Assembly (NCBI RefSeq): GCF_018437265.1
Contig: NZ_JAAMFL010000006.1
Location: forward strand, 62,001-126,000
Length of the DNA: 64,000 nucleotides
Origin: Fructobacillus parabroussonetiae
GTDB taxonomy: Bacteria > Bacillota > Bacilli > Lactobacillales > Lactobacillaceae
Reading direction: 5' to 3'
Positions 1-9,770 of this stretch are shown here, in pieces (position 1 is the first letter of the stretch; each line of letters begins with the position of its first letter). The notes beneath the pieces were generated by a model that had not been told where the DNA came from, ran no database searches, and saw nothing but the letters and a program-made list of their open reading frames with translations. Both the position numbers and the translations under genes were made by a program.

Positions 1-251
1 CCCTCAATTACTTGAGAAGCAATGGCGCGTGAATCAGCATAAACCTTTGGCTCAAAGAGTGCGATTCGAGCATCAGCTGGGGCAGTCTGCGTCGCATTCA
101 CCGTGTTCTTTGGCTGCTTTTTAACGGCGGCCATTGATTTCTTAGGCTTTTCTTGCTGAGCTGCGGGTGCTTCTTCTTGCACTTCTTCATATTCGTCTTC
201 GTAGTAATCATCATCACCAGAAAACAAGGTTTTAATTTTATCGAAAGCCAT
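1..251 (-). CDS. sepF: Cell division protein SepF (partial, N-terminal part)
   Basis: First 83 or so residues of SepF, the membrane-associated protein that bundles FtsZ and tethers the Z ring. The N-terminus (MAFDKIKTLFSG) matches the amphipathic membrane-targeting helix of the family. It is followed by an acidic, Gln/Glu-rich linker and the start of the globular domain (ALFEPKVYADSRAIA). The ATG at 249-251 has an AAGGAGT ribosome site and lies 13 bp after the ftsZ stop, the usual ftsZ-sepF order in Firmicutes. The remaining C-terminal part lies outside the window to the left. Confidence 0.93.
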   Translation of the reverse strand, partial: MAFDKIKTLFSGDDDYYEDEYEEVQEEAPAAQQEKPKKSMAAVKKQPKNTVNATQTAPADARIALFEPKVYADSRAIASQVIE

Positions 252-264
252 GAATTACTCCTTC

Positions 265-1539
265 TTAGCGCTTCTTAAAGAAAGGTGGCTGATCGTCATC
301 TTCCGACGAAAGGTCAAGATCAATGTTTTGGTTAATTGGTTCAACGGGATCAAAGGCTTGCTTTTGCACACCGTCAAATTGCTTTTCATCTTGCTTTGGC
401 TGTTGCTTGGTCGTAATGTCCCAATCAGCGAAAGGATCGTTTTTGGTATCAACGCCCTCCGCACCATCCGCTGCTGAACGGGAGAAAAGACCGGCCTGGT
501 CGTTTGTTCCTTCGGCTTGCGCCGAAGGGGCTGGCTTTTCAGTCTTAGCCGTCGTCGCCTTAGCAGCCGGACGTTTCTTGCCATCTTCTAGGCCCGTTGC
601 AATAACCGTGACACGAATGGCATCATTCATATCCATATCAACGGACGTTCCAAAGACAACGTTCACATCGCGACCAGCTTCTTGGTTGATAACGTCGGCA
701 GCAGACTGTGCTTCGAAAACCGAAAGGTCAGCCCCACCCGTTACGTTCAAGAGCACTTCAGAAGCACCCGTCATATCAACTTCAAGCAATGGTGATGAGA
801 TGGCTGAACGAGTGGCATCGACAGCTCGTGATTCACCCGTTGCGGTTCCAACGCCCATCAAGGCAGGACCGGCATCTTCCATCACCGTCTTAACATCGGC
901 AAAGTCCAAGTTGATGAAGCCAGGGTTCGTAATCAATTCGGAGATACCACGAACACCTTGGGCAACCACGTCATCAACAACCTTAAAGGCTTCAATGATT
1001 GGCAACTTCAAGTCGATTTGGTCCTTCAAACGTTCGTTTGTAATGACAACCAAGGAATCAACTTGTTCAGACAAAGCCTGCAACCCTTCGGTTGCATACT
1101 TTGAACGCTTTGGTCCTTCCCAGGCGAAGGGACGGGTAACGACGGCAACCGTCAAGGCACCCATGTCCTTTGCAATCTTAGCCACAACAGGGGCGGCACC
1201 GTTTCCGGTTCCACCACCCATGCCGGCTGTGATAATCACCATATCAGCACCCTTTAAGGCTTCTTCAATGGCTTCTTGTGATTCTTCTGCGGCCTTTGCC
1301 CCACGTTCGGGGTTAGACCCAGCGCCCAGACCACCGGTCAGCTTAGGACCGATTTGAATCTTTTCTTTTGCAGCGGACTTGTCCAAAGCTTGAACGTCCG
1401 TGTTGGCAACGATGAAGTCCACACCTTGGATATCATCTTCAATCATGTGGTTAATGGCGTTTGATCCACCACCACCAACACCGATGACCTTAATTACCGC
1501 GCCGGTTGATGCCTGCGTTTCGTCGATTGTAAAGTCCAT
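265..1539 (-). CDS. ftsZ: Cell division GTPase FtsZ
   Basis: Tubulin-like GTPase that polymerises at midcell to form the Z ring. The 424-residue product has the GTP-binding signature GGGTGNG at residues 108-114. It also has a conserved T7-loop region around residues 205-220, a variable linker rich in Ala, Lys and Gln from about 320, and a C-terminal peptide ([11 protein letters not shown]) of the type that binds FtsA and SepF. The start is supported by AAAGGAG 8-9 nt upstream. It lies 21 bp downstream of ftsA in the dcw cluster. Nothing is missing from the catalytic core. Confidence 0.99.
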   Translation of the reverse strand: MDFTIDETQASTGAVIKVIGVGGGGSNAINHMIEDDIQGVDFIVANTDVQALDKSAAKEKIQIGPKLTGGLGAGSNPERGAKAAEESQEAIEEALKGADMVIITAGMGGGTGNGAAPVVAKIAKDMGALTVAVVTRPFAWEGPKRSKYATEGLQALSEQVDSLVVITNERLKDQIDLKLPIIEAFKVVDDVVAQGVRGISELITNPGFINLDFADVKTVMEDAGPALMGVGTATGESRAVDATRSAISSPLLEVDMTGASEVLLNVTGGADLSVFEAQSAADVINQEAGRDVNVVFGTSVDMDMNDAIRVTVIATGLEDGKKRPAAKATTAKTEKPAPSAQAEGTNDQAGLFSRSAADGAEGVDTKNDPFADWDITTKQQPKQDEKQFDGVQKQAFDPVEPINQNIDLDLSSEDDDQPPFFKKR

Positions 1540-1560
1540 GAAAATACTCCTTTGGAATGG

Positions 1561-2907
1561 TTAGTCTTCGTCGTTTGTTTCTGCAAATAATGAGGTCAAA
1601 GAAGTCTTCATCCTCTTGAAAAGGCCTTCTTTTGGCGCTTCATCATCCATGTAAAAGTCGTCTTCATCCTCTGTTGTCTGAATGACTTTTGCCTGCTTAT
1701 CTGCTTGATGATAAGTCTCAGCCTCGGGTGCTTGATAGTTTTGCTTGCCCATCAAAACGGCCTTAATTAACTTTTGTAAGTCTGATTGAAAGGCTTCAAA
1801 TGAAGCAAAAGCCAATGCCCGGGCAAAACTTGGATGGCGTAAGCCAATTTGGTTAGGGCGCGCTACTTGGACGTTTTCACCAAAGTGCGCCTGCGCCTTT
1901 GCAAGCAAGCCAGGTGTTGCCGCCGAACCACCGGTGATGATGTATCCACCCGGCAAATCATCGGCCCCAACACTATCGAGCTGCTGGTCAAGTCGATCAA
2001 AGATCTGATCGAAACGGGCTTCCATGATTTCGGCTAAGTAACGTTCATCGACGGGCTTCTTTTCGCTCAAGCCAACGGCATCCACGTAAAAGATTTGATC
2101 AGCAGAAGCTTGGTTCGCATCAGCAGAACCATACTTCACCTTAACCGCTTCCGCTTCGTCCTGTGAAATACTCAAAACCGTTGAAATATCTTTTGTAACG
2201 GATAGGCCACCTTCGTAGTCAACCGTCATATACTTCACTTTGTGATCATGAATGACAGAAGCCGTCGACTGGCCACCAGCCAAATCAATCAGAATGGCAC
2301 CGAAGTTTTGTTCAGCATCTGACAGAAAAGCAGGTGCTAAGGCCATAGGCGCCAAGTCCATGGCAGCAATGGATAAGCCAGCTTTTTTAACAGCCGTCTT
2401 AATGCCATCAACCACCTTGTTTGGTGCCAGGTAAACCAAGCCTTGTACTTCGAGACGAACCCCAATCATATCCGTTGGGTCCTTAATGCCATCAAAGCCA
2501 TCCACAATAAATTGCGAAGGCAGGAATTCGACCGGCGTTTCCTCTGCCAGTGACAGGGAATTCAAGGCCTGTGTCGTGACATTGACAACGTCTTGACCGG
2601 TAATTTGCTTATTTTGATTTTCGATTGAAACTAAACCAGACACCTTTTGGATGCTAACCTGGTTGGCGGGCAAGCCCACCACTACTTCTTCAATGGCCAC
2701 GTTGGCCTTAGAGGAAGCCTGGGAAATCGCCTGTTTAATCGCTTCGGCCGTTTGGTTAATGTCAACAATGACACCCCGCTTCAACCCAGCGCCGGCGGCC
2801 GAACCCGTAGCAATGACGTTGAATCGACCACCGTTATTTTGAGCAACAACCACTTTTACCATGGTTGTGCCGATATCTAATCCAACTATCACGCCGTCTT
2901 GGGCCAT
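1561..2907 (-). CDS. ftsA: Cell division protein FtsA
   Basis: Actin-like ATPase that anchors FtsZ filaments to the membrane. The 448-residue product begins with the phosphate-1 motif GLDIGTTMVKVVV and contains the SHS2 insert and a later GGYIITGGSA adenosine-binding motif. It ends in an acidic linker followed by a short amphipathic segment (LFKRMKTSLTSLF) that fits the membrane-targeting helix. An AAGGGG ribosome site precedes the ATG. It is upstream of ftsZ and separated from divIB by about 100 bp that contains a hairpin. Confidence 0.98.
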   Translation of the reverse strand: MAQDGVIVGLDIGTTMVKVVVAQNNGGRFNVIATGSAAGAGLKRGVIVDINQTAEAIKQAISQASSKANVAIEEVVVGLPANQVSIQKVSGLVSIENQNKQITGQDVVNVTTQALNSLSLAEETPVEFLPSQFIVDGFDGIKDPTDMIGVRLEVQGLVYLAPNKVVDGIKTAVKKAGLSIAAMDLAPMALAPAFLSDAEQNFGAILIDLAGGQSTASVIHDHKVKYMTVDYEGGLSVTKDISTVLSISQDEAEAVKVKYGSADANQASADQIFYVDAVGLSEKKPVDERYLAEIMEARFDQIFDRLDQQLDSVGADDLPGGYIITGGSAATPGLLAKAQAHFGENVQVARPNQIGLRHPSFARALAFASFEAFQSDLQKLIKAVLMGKQNYQAPEAETYHQADKQAKVIQTTEDEDDFYMDDEAPKEGLFKRMKTSLTSLFAETNDED

Positions 2908-2964
2908 GCTGTATCCCCTTTTAATTAAAAATTTTAAACTAAACCTAAAAATAATCTTAACATA

Positions 2965-2992
2965 TTGGAAACCTGTCCGGTAGGCTTTCCAA
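2965..2992 (-). other. Hairpin between divIB and ftsA
   Basis: TTGGAAACCT (2965-2974) pairs with AGGCTTTCCAA (2982-2992, one bulged base) around a 7-nt loop. It lies just after the divIB stop and about 60 bp before the ftsA start codon. In the leftward transcript it is not followed by a clean U-tract, so it is a weak terminator at best. It could trim or modulate read-through into ftsA-ftsZ. Confidence 0.45.
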
Positions 2993-3010
2993 GGAATTTC
3001 TCAAGGAATT

Positions 3011-3715
3011 TTATCTACGAACATAGCTATAGGAATAGGAACCGATTTGTAAGTCAATGACACCGTTTTGCGTCATCGATTGCGCGATTCCTGCATAGTA
3101 ACGCATCTTTTCAGCCATTGTCTTCTGACTGGCATAAACGGTATTACCGTCGCTCATGACTAAAATCAGCTTACTATCGTTGTTACTGTCTGGTGCAAAA
3201 CGAATTTCTCCAATGTCTTGACGAATGACTTTGTCAAGGGAGGAAACCGCGCGAGCGACGGCCTTTATCCGGCTCTCAGATTTAAAACCTTGATAAACCG
3301 GCCCGCGACCGTCTGGCTCCTTAACCTGGCGGCGGTTCCCATTCGAATCAAGCTGATACCAACGACCGTTTTCTTGAATAAAGCCAGCGTTAATCTTTTC
3401 TGAAACCTGCACGTTTAGCCGCTTCCCCGAAAGCTGCAAAGTCGTTTCTGACACCTTGCTGTTTTTCTGCTTTAACTTGTTAGCTAGAAAAGCTTCCTGC
3501 AAAACCACTTGATAACGGTAAGCACCCTCTTTGATGCCCAGCTGCTTTTCAATCGTTTCCGTTGGAATGTTTCCGGAATCAACCGAAACCGTGGTGATTT
3601 TTTGCCAGGGCTGCCAGCAGAACATGAGAATTGCGAAGACAGCAAAAAAAGCCAGGGCCCACCAGGCACTGGTTTTGACTCGATCTGTTGTGAATCTTGT
3701 CAGCTCTTCTTGCAC
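3011..3715 (-). CDS. divIB: Cell division protein DivIB/FtsQ
   Basis: Bitopic divisome protein that connects FtsL/DivIC with septal peptidoglycan synthesis. The 234-residue product has a short cytoplasmic N-terminus and one membrane segment (about residues 16-35). An extracellular POTRA domain follows (about 38-110; ITTVSVDSGNIPTE onwards), then a beta domain. It starts with GTG at 3713-3715, with GGAG six nt upstream, and there is no better ATG. It sits 9 bp after murG, the standard dcw order. The short N-terminal cytoplasmic region is typical of lactic acid bacteria other than streptococci. Confidence 0.93.
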   Translation of the reverse strand: MQEELTRFTTDRVKTSAWWALAFFAVFAILMFCWQPWQKITTVSVDSGNIPTETIEKQLGIKEGAYRYQVVLQEAFLANKLKQKNSKVSETTLQLSGKRLNVQVSEKINAGFIQENGRWYQLDSNGNRRQVKEPDGRGPVYQGFKSESRIKAVARAVSSLDKVIRQDIGEIRFAPDSNNDSKLILVMSDGNTVYASQKTMAEKMRYYAGIAQSMTQNGVIDLQIGSYSYSYVRR

Positions 3716-3724
3716 GATGTACTC

Positions 3725-4825
3725 CTAGTTCTTGATAACGCTTTTAATCAATGCATAGAATCGATCGCCCGCATCCGTAATGCCGACCTGCTTGGACTGT
3801 CCCTTCATCGCTGCTGCCTGAGCATCGTTTTGAAGAAGGGCATCGGCGGCTTTAACCAAGCTGTTACCATCAAGATCCGGTTCCTTAATGGCCAAAGCCG
3901 CACCAGCATCAACCAAAGACTTGGCGTTCTTGCTTTGGTGATCACCCGTCACAAAGGGCGATGGCACCAAGATCGCAGGTAAGCCAAGGGCTGTTAATTC
4001 CGCAATCGACGTTGCACCGGCACGGGAAACGAGGACCGTTGCCTTTTGCATAACCGCCGGCATGTTTTCGATGTAAGGCAGGACTTTGACATGGTCTGAC
4101 AAGGTCTTGCCCTGCTCTTTCAACAAGTCCATAAAGTGATCAATTCGCTTTGGTCCTGCGACAAGGACCACCTGGTAGTCGCGTTCATTAAAGGCCGGAA
4201 TGGCTGCCAAAGTCGCCAAGTTAATCGCTGGTGCTCCCTGGGAACCACCAAAAATCAACAGCGTCTTCTTATCATCGGACAAGCCGTAGGTTGTCCATGA
4301 AAAGTCTGATTGCATCTTGGCCACTTCTTGTGCTCGAGGATTCCCAATCAATTCGGTTTTTTCCTTCGGGAAGAAAGCCTGGGCATCGGGAAAGGCAATC
4401 CCAATCTTCGTCGCGTTTTTCGCCAAGAATTTGTTCGTCACGCCAGCCACAGAGTTTTGTTCATGAATCACAGTTGGCACGTGTAATTTCTGGGCCGCCT
4501 TTAAAACAGCTCCTGACACGTAGCCACCCGTGCCAACCACGACGTCTGGTTGAAAGTCGCGGATCATCTTTTTGGCCTGCTTAACCGCCTTTAAGAACAG
4601 CCAAACGGTCTTGACGTTATCCATTGAAAGTGAGCGCTTAAAACCCTGTACGTGCAATTGTTTGAAGGGCATGCCCGTCTTTGGAACAATGTTTTTTTCA
4701 ACACCACGGAAGGAACCAACGTAGAGAAATTCCGCATCGTCTTCCTTTTCCTTAATGATGTCTGCTAAAGCGAGCGCCGGGTAAATGTGGCCGCCAGTGC
4801 CGCCACCAGAGAGCATGACTTTCAT
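3725..4825 (-). CDS. murG: UDP-GlcNAc:lipid I N-acetylglucosaminyltransferase MurG
   Basis: Transfers GlcNAc from UDP-GlcNAc to lipid I to make lipid II at the inner face of the membrane. The 366-residue product opens with the glycine-rich donor loop GGGTGGHIYPALA (residues 7-19). It also has the second-domain motifs GGSQGA and RAGATSIAELTALGLPAILVP, characteristic of MurG. An AAGGA ribosome site lies inside the 3' end of murD, and only 3 bp separate the two genes, so coupled translation is likely. Confidence 0.98.
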   Translation of the reverse strand: MKVMLSGGGTGGHIYPALALADIIKEKEDDAEFLYVGSFRGVEKNIVPKTGMPFKQLHVQGFKRSLSMDNVKTVWLFLKAVKQAKKMIRDFQPDVVVGTGGYVSGAVLKAAQKLHVPTVIHEQNSVAGVTNKFLAKNATKIGIAFPDAQAFFPKEKTELIGNPRAQEVAKMQSDFSWTTYGLSDDKKTLLIFGGSQGAPAINLATLAAIPAFNERDYQVVLVAGPKRIDHFMDLLKEQGKTLSDHVKVLPYIENMPAVMQKATVLVSRAGATSIAELTALGLPAILVPSPFVTGDHQSKNAKSLVDAGAALAIKEPDLDGNSLVKAADALLQNDAQAAAMKGQSKQVGITDAGDRFYALIKSVIKN

Positions 4826-4828
4826 GGA

Positions 4829-6187
4829 TTAATCCTTCTTTCCTAAAGCTTTTTTCAATGCGGCAACGTATTTGTCACCACGAATCTCAAAGTTGGGATA
4901 CTGATCCCAAGAAGCTGCCGCCGGTGACAGTAAGACCACCTCGCCTGGCTTGGCCATTTGAACGGCCAGTGGCGCCGCCTCTTCGACGTTTTCAACGACA
5001 GTCACAGGCAGATTAGCTGCCTTTGCCATGGCCACCACCTTATCGGTCGTTTGGCCAAAGGCAATCACCTGAATCACGTTTTTCAAATCGGGTACCAAGC
5101 GATTCAAATCATCGCCACGGTCCAAGCCCCCTGCCAGAAGAATCGTTGGCTCCTTGAAGGCCGATAGTGCGGCCTGAGTGGCCTCGATGTCCGTGGCCTT
5201 GGAATCATTGTAGTAAATGACGCCATCTTCCTTGAACAAGTACTCCAAGCGGTGCTTAACCCCCGCAAAAGTCGTTAGCACTTCCTTCATGGCTTCCAGA
5301 CTGCAACCCGCAACCGTTGCGGCAGCCGTTGCAGCCAAGGCGTTTTCCAAATTTGGACGGCCGACCAATTTCACTTCATCAAAGGGCATCAAAACCTTAC
5401 CATCGAGCACCAAATTACCAGCATTTTCATGGGCGAAGGCCTGTTGGTTATCGGGATCAAAGGTGTGAACCCGAGCCTTTGACAGCGCCTTAATGGCTGC
5501 TGTATCCTTCCCGGTTCCATTCAAAATCAGGGTTTGGTCAGGTCGTTGGTGAATGGCCACGCGTTCCTTTGCCGCCACGTAGTTGTCCCGGTTGTGGTGG
5601 AAGTCCAAATGGTTAGCAAAAATATTGGTAATCACAGCGATATCCGCTTGGATTTCCGGAATTCCCACCAATTGGAAAGTCGATAGCTCCAAGACCAAGG
5701 TGTCCTTTGAACCCAAGTCGCCGATGACTTCACAAACCGGTGTTCCGATGTTACCGGCAATCACGACTTTGCCCTGCTTGGGATCATGTTGGAGCATGGC
5801 GCCGAGTAGCGAAGTCGTGGTCGTTTTACCATTTGAGCCGGTCACGACAATCAACCGTCCAGTAAAGGTCGAGAGTGCCACGGCGACTTCGGTCAAGACG
5901 GGGACACCCAGAGATTCGGCCTTTTCAACAATTGGATGGTTATAGAAAATGCCCGGGTTTTTAACCAAGTAATCGCTATCTGCTGCGAGCGCTTCAGCTT
6001 GATCGTTTTCAATAAAGACGACGCCGGCCTCTTTCAATTCACGAACATCTTGATCATCTACAATGGCATCGCGATTGGCCACGATGACTTTGGCACCGAG
6101 CGCAAGCAAGCGTTTTGCTGCTGCCCGACCGGACTTGGCCCAGCCAAGAACCAATACTTTTTTTCCATTAAAATCTAAAGCTGCCAT
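4829..6187 (-). CDS. murD: UDP-N-acetylmuramoyl-L-alanine--D-glutamate ligase MurD
   Basis: Cytoplasmic Mur ligase adding D-glutamate to UDP-MurNAc-L-Ala. The 452-residue product has an N-terminal Rossmann domain (GWAKSGRAAAKRL), the ATP loop GSNGKTTT at 117-124, and the central and C-terminal ligase motifs (YNDSKATDIEAT, GGLDRGDD, LLSPAAASWDQYPNFEIRGD). A GGGGGAG ribosome site precedes the ATG. It is placed between mraY and murG as usual. The D-glutamate donor gene murI is in the same window near 42 kb. Confidence 0.98.
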   Translation of the reverse strand: MAALDFNGKKVLVLGWAKSGRAAAKRLLALGAKVIVANRDAIVDDQDVRELKEAGVVFIENDQAEALAADSDYLVKNPGIFYNHPIVEKAESLGVPVLTEVAVALSTFTGRLIVVTGSNGKTTTTSLLGAMLQHDPKQGKVVIAGNIGTPVCEVIGDLGSKDTLVLELSTFQLVGIPEIQADIAVITNIFANHLDFHHNRDNYVAAKERVAIHQRPDQTLILNGTGKDTAAIKALSKARVHTFDPDNQQAFAHENAGNLVLDGKVLMPFDEVKLVGRPNLENALAATAAATVAGCSLEAMKEVLTTFAGVKHRLEYLFKEDGVIYYNDSKATDIEATQAALSAFKEPTILLAGGLDRGDDLNRLVPDLKNVIQVIAFGQTTDKVVAMAKAANLPVTVVENVEEAAPLAVQMAKPGEVVLLSPAAASWDQYPNFEIRGDKYVAALKKALGKKD

Positions 6188-6243
6188 GACGAACTCCCCC
6201 TTTGATACTTATGTACGGTGGCGCTGCCACCATGATTGAATGG

Positions 6244-7197
6244 TTAGAAAATCCAGAGTGCGATTGCTGCAAAGAGCAGTCCGAAGGCCCAGAAGGCACA
6301 ATTAATCTGCCATTCGCTCCAACCAAACTTTTCAAAGGAATGGTGGATTGGGGCCATTGGAAAAACACGCACCTTGAAGAAGTGGTAAGAAATGGTCTGA
6401 ATAATCACGGACAGTGTTTCAATTACAAAAACCAGACCAATCAAAAGCAGTGAAATCACCGCGTGCAACTGAATGGACTCGACGGCTAATCCAGCCCCAA
6501 TTGCCAGGGAACCCGTGTCGCCCATGAAAATCTTTGCCTTTGGCTTATTGAAGAGTAAAAAGCCGACCAAAGAACCCATCAGGACAACGTTGAAGGAAAC
6601 CATGGCCCAGTTATCCGCACGAACGGCCATATAGGTGTAGGCACCATAGGCAATCAAAGCCAAACCAGTCAGCAAGCCATCCAACCCGTCCGTCAAGTTC
6701 GTTGCATTGGACCAACCCACCAACCAGAACCAGAGGAAGATAATGTAAAAGAAGCCAAGGTAAACAATGCCAAAATAAGGCAAGTTCAAGCCCGCTGGGA
6801 CACGCATGGCCCAGAGCAAGAGCATCACAATCAAGGCCGAAATCGTTTGCGCTAACAGCTTGGGCTTAAAAGCAAAACCATCGTCGGCATGGTGAATTAA
6901 CTTCAAAACATCGTCAACTGCACCGATCATTCCATAGGAGGCAAAGCCAACGGCCAAGGCCAAGATGGTCGTCAAGGAATGACTATTTTGATACGTACTT
7001 GGTAGGCAGAAAACAACGGCCAGTGTGACAAAGCCAAAGACAGCCCCACCCAATGACGGGGTCCCCGCCTTGGCTTGGTGGTCTGGCCCCAGCACACGAA
7101 TGACCGCTTGTTCCTTACTCTGTTTTAACTTCTTAATAACCGTTGGCATGGCAATGGCCGTCAAGACCATCCCCAATAGAAATTCTAATACAAGCAT
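6244..7197 (-). CDS. mraY: Phospho-N-acetylmuramoyl-pentapeptide transferase MraY
   Basis: Integral membrane enzyme that transfers phospho-MurNAc-pentapeptide to undecaprenyl phosphate, giving lipid I. The 317-residue product has about ten hydrophobic segments. It carries the family motifs GTPSLGG near residue 45, the DD pair in MIGAVDDVLK, NATNLTDGLDGL, the FMGDTGSLAIGA motif and the HHSFE motif near the C-terminus. An AAGGA site precedes the ATG. It follows pbpX by 3 bp. Confidence 0.98.
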   Translation of the reverse strand: MLVLEFLLGMVLTAIAMPTVIKKLKQSKEQAVIRVLGPDHQAKAGTPSLGGAVFGFVTLAVVFCLPSTYQNSHSLTTILALAVGFASYGMIGAVDDVLKLIHHADDGFAFKPKLLAQTISALIVMLLLWAMRVPAGLNLPYFGIVYLGFFYIIFLWFWLVGWSNATNLTDGLDGLLTGLALIAYGAYTYMAVRADNWAMVSFNVVLMGSLVGFLLFNKPKAKIFMGDTGSLAIGAGLAVESIQLHAVISLLLIGLVFVIETLSVIIQTISYHFFKVRVFPMAPIHHSFEKFGWSEWQINCAFWAFGLLFAAIALWIF

Positions 7198-7200
7198 TTC

Positions 7201-9342
7201 CTAATCCTTCTCTTTAAACGTAACCTCAAGGCTCTTCTGGTTTTGAAGAACCGTACCCGCTTTCAGCGACTGCTTCTGGGCATAACCAGAATCCGTTAAC
7301 TTTATTTTAACACCAGCCAGGTATCCCCATGACAAAACTTCATTTTGACTCCAATCAGTAAAGTCGGGCACCGTCGTCGTGCCGGCAGCAGTCAGCAAAA
7401 CGAGCTGCCCCTTCACGGCCGATTGACCGCCCTTAATGGATTGAGCGCTGACTTTTCCCTTTGAGCCAACAGTCGCTACGCGCATACCGGCATCGGTCAA
7501 TGCTTTTGTTGCGTCATCGATGCTCTTACCCCGAACATCAGGTAAATCGACCGTCTTGGTTGCGGACTTAACGGATGAATCTTCATCGTTCAAAGCCTGT
7601 AACATCACCGGACGGAAGACGTTGTTCAAGGTAATCTGAATGTTGGCATCTGGAAATACCTGTGGTTGGCGAACCACGACATACATAATGTACCGTGGAT
7701 TATCGCTTGGAACAAGGGCCATCACCGAGTGAATGGCATTGGTCAAACCGTCCAAATACTTCCCGTTTTCAGCGATTTGGGCTGTTCCAGTTTTGGCCGC
7801 CACTTGATAGCCTGCATCCGACAGTGAGTACTGCTTGGCCGTTCCGTCGTCGGCATTGACAACGCCTTCCATGTTCTTCAACACTTCCTTGGCAGTTGAT
7901 GACGAAACCGGCGTTCCGACTTTGGTCGTCTTACCTGTCGAGGTTGTTTTACCAGTCAGGGGATCCGTTGTCTTTTGAATCAAGTAAGGCTTGACCATCG
8001 TCCCCTTATTGGCAAAGGCCGAATAGGCCTGCAGCATTTGTGCCGGCGTCGTTCGAATGGCCTGACCATAGGAGGTGTTGGCTTGGTCAATTGGTTGTTC
8101 AAAAGAAATCGAACCGGTTTGTTCGTTTGGAAGTTCAACCCCCGTCTTCTTTAAGAAGTGGAAGCGATCAATATAGGACTTCCAAGTTTTGGCACCCAGT
8201 GACTGCTCAATCTTTGCAAAACCAACGTTTGAAGATCGCTCGTAGGCTTGTCGGTAGGTCAACGTACCCGCGTTATTACCAAAGGCATCCGTCACCTTTT
8301 GCCCATCGATATCCAGGGTTCCAGATTGATAGGTCGCATCGGGCTGCCACTTCTTTTCCTGAATGGCAGCAGCCAAGGTGATGGTCTTCATGGTTGATCC
8401 AGGTTCAAAGGCTGCCTGGTTAAGCATGTTTTCCCAGGCATCGGAAAGGCCATCTTGCGTATTAGGATCGAAGTTTGGTCGTTGCGTGGCCGCGACAATC
8501 TTACCGGTTTTGGCCTCCATCACAAAGGCCGCGGCTGACTTGGCTTTGGTTCCCGAATAGAGAACATCCATCCGGTTTTCCAAAGTCGCCTGTAGCTTTT
8601 CATCGATGGTTAACGTGACGTTATCACCGTTTTTGACTTGATTCTTCTTATCCTGTTGGACATCGGCGCCAAGAGAGGTGGTTAGGCCGTCTTTCCCGCG
8701 CAATGCGGTGTTCTTAAAGGCCTCGACCCCGAGCACACCGTTCAATGTCTTTTGCCCGACTTTGTTGGCAACGGAATTGGTCAAACCAACTATGTGGGAG
8801 GCCATTCGGTTGTTCGGATAGTAGCGGGCGGGCTGCGCGGTAAACTTGATACCCGAAAGATTCAACTTCTTAATCTGGTTGTACTGATCAACAGACAGGT
8901 TCTTCGCCTTTGTTCCCAGCTCAACCTGCAGCTTATTCGAAGACAGTTGTTGGTAAAGATCATTCTCGTCGGCACCCAAAATTGGGGCCAAAGCAGCCGC
9001 CGTTGATTTGGGATCCGTTACGTAATCCGGCTTGCCATTCACCTTCTGCTTCTTATCTAAGACCGCATACATGTCATAGACCGTCGAATTATCAGCCAAA
9101 ACGGAGCCGTTTGATGACAGAATTTGGCCACGAGTGGCCGGCACCGTCGACTTTTGCATAAAAGTCAGCCGCGTTGCAGCTGACAAGTCATGGTTATTAA
9201 CTGATTTAAAGCCGGCAATTTGAAAAAGACGACCACCCATTACCACAATGATAATCAACGCGAAGAGTCCGAGCAGTGCGCCGAACTTTCGTGCATTTCC
9301 TGTGATCTTTTTGCCGAGTTGTCGTCTTTTACTTTGTTTCAT
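7201..9342 (-). CDS. pbpX: Septal class B penicillin-binding protein (PBP2x/FtsI type)
   Basis: Transpeptidase that cross-links septal peptidoglycan. The 713-residue product has a cytoplasmic basic tail, one membrane segment (about 20-42), a pedestal domain, and the transpeptidase domain. The catalytic motifs are STMK at 316-319 (Ser316 nucleophile), SSN at 370-372 and KTGT at 517-520. Two PASTA domains follow, at about 598-653 and 656-711. It sits between ftsL and mraY with 3-bp gaps on both sides. The two C-terminal PASTA repeats match the Lactobacillales PBP2x type. Confidence 0.97.
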   Translation of the reverse strand: MKQSKRRQLGKKITGNARKFGALLGLFALIIIVVMGGRLFQIAGFKSVNNHDLSAATRLTFMQKSTVPATRGQILSSNGSVLADNSTVYDMYAVLDKKQKVNGKPDYVTDPKSTAAALAPILGADENDLYQQLSSNKLQVELGTKAKNLSVDQYNQIKKLNLSGIKFTAQPARYYPNNRMASHIVGLTNSVANKVGQKTLNGVLGVEAFKNTALRGKDGLTTSLGADVQQDKKNQVKNGDNVTLTIDEKLQATLENRMDVLYSGTKAKSAAAFVMEAKTGKIVAATQRPNFDPNTQDGLSDAWENMLNQAAFEPGSTMKTITLAAAIQEKKWQPDATYQSGTLDIDGQKVTDAFGNNAGTLTYRQAYERSSNVGFAKIEQSLGAKTWKSYIDRFHFLKKTGVELPNEQTGSISFEQPIDQANTSYGQAIRTTPAQMLQAYSAFANKGTMVKPYLIQKTTDPLTGKTTSTGKTTKVGTPVSSSTAKEVLKNMEGVVNADDGTAKQYSLSDAGYQVAAKTGTAQIAENGKYLDGLTNAIHSVMALVPSDNPRYIMYVVVRQPQVFPDANIQITLNNVFRPVMLQALNDEDSSVKSATKTVDLPDVRGKSIDDATKALTDAGMRVATVGSKGKVSAQSIKGGQSAVKGQLVLLTAAGTTTVPDFTDWSQNEVLSWGYLAGVKIKLTDSGYAQKQSLKAGTVLQNQKSLEVTFKEKD

Positions 9343-9345
9343 AAT

Positions 9346-9714
9346 TTATTGATTGACGTTGCGAACGTTCGTTGTGCTTTGTTCCATGTTAGCCGATTTC
9401 GCAACTTTCTCCAAGTTATCCTTGTTGGTCTTTGTCTGAATATCACCCCGGTAGGAGTCGTTTTCTTCGTTGACCTTGTCGATCTTTTCGCTAACCGCTT
9501 GGTTTTTCGCATCGACGCGTTGCATGGACACCGTCGTCCACACCGTTGCTAACATCACGAAGAGAACCGTCACTGCCATGACAACAACGAGCGAGCGTTC
9601 TTGCTTTGTCCAAACAGCGGGTTGGTAGCGCTTTTTAACTTTAACCTTTTTTCGGGCGGGTTGGGCCGGCAGCGCTCTGGCTGCGTTTTCATATCGATAC
9701 GCATTTTGTGCCAT
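9346..9714 (-). CDS. ftsL: Cell division protein FtsL
   Basis: Small bitopic divisome protein of 122 residues. It has a basic cytoplasmic N-terminus (KKVKVKKRYQPAVW), one membrane helix at about 45-64, and an extracellular leucine-zipper-like coiled coil (about 70-110). FtsL pairs with DivIC/DivIB and activates the septal synthase. Identification rests on topology and position between rsmH and pbpX, since the family is poorly conserved. The start is supported by AAAGGAG. Confidence 0.9.
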   Translation of the reverse strand: MAQNAYRYENAARALPAQPARKKVKVKKRYQPAVWTKQERSLVVVMAVTVLFVMLATVWTTVSMQRVDAKNQAVSEKIDKVNEENDSYRGDIQTKTNKDNLEKVAKSANMEQSTTNVRNVNQ

Positions 9715-9770
9715 CAGGTTCTCTCCTTTATCGTACTTCGCTAGTCACTTCAACGAACTTCAGTCGAAGG

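Noticed and set aside
323-1357. 344-codon open frame on the plus strand opposite ftsZ
   Set aside because: It is antisense to a fully conserved ftsZ, has no SD and shows no recognisable protein family. It is a shadow of the codon bias on the other strand.
9360-9376. GAACGTTC palindrome resembling half a LexA box
   Set aside because: It lacks the 4-bp spacer of a LexA box and lies inside the ftsL coding sequence.
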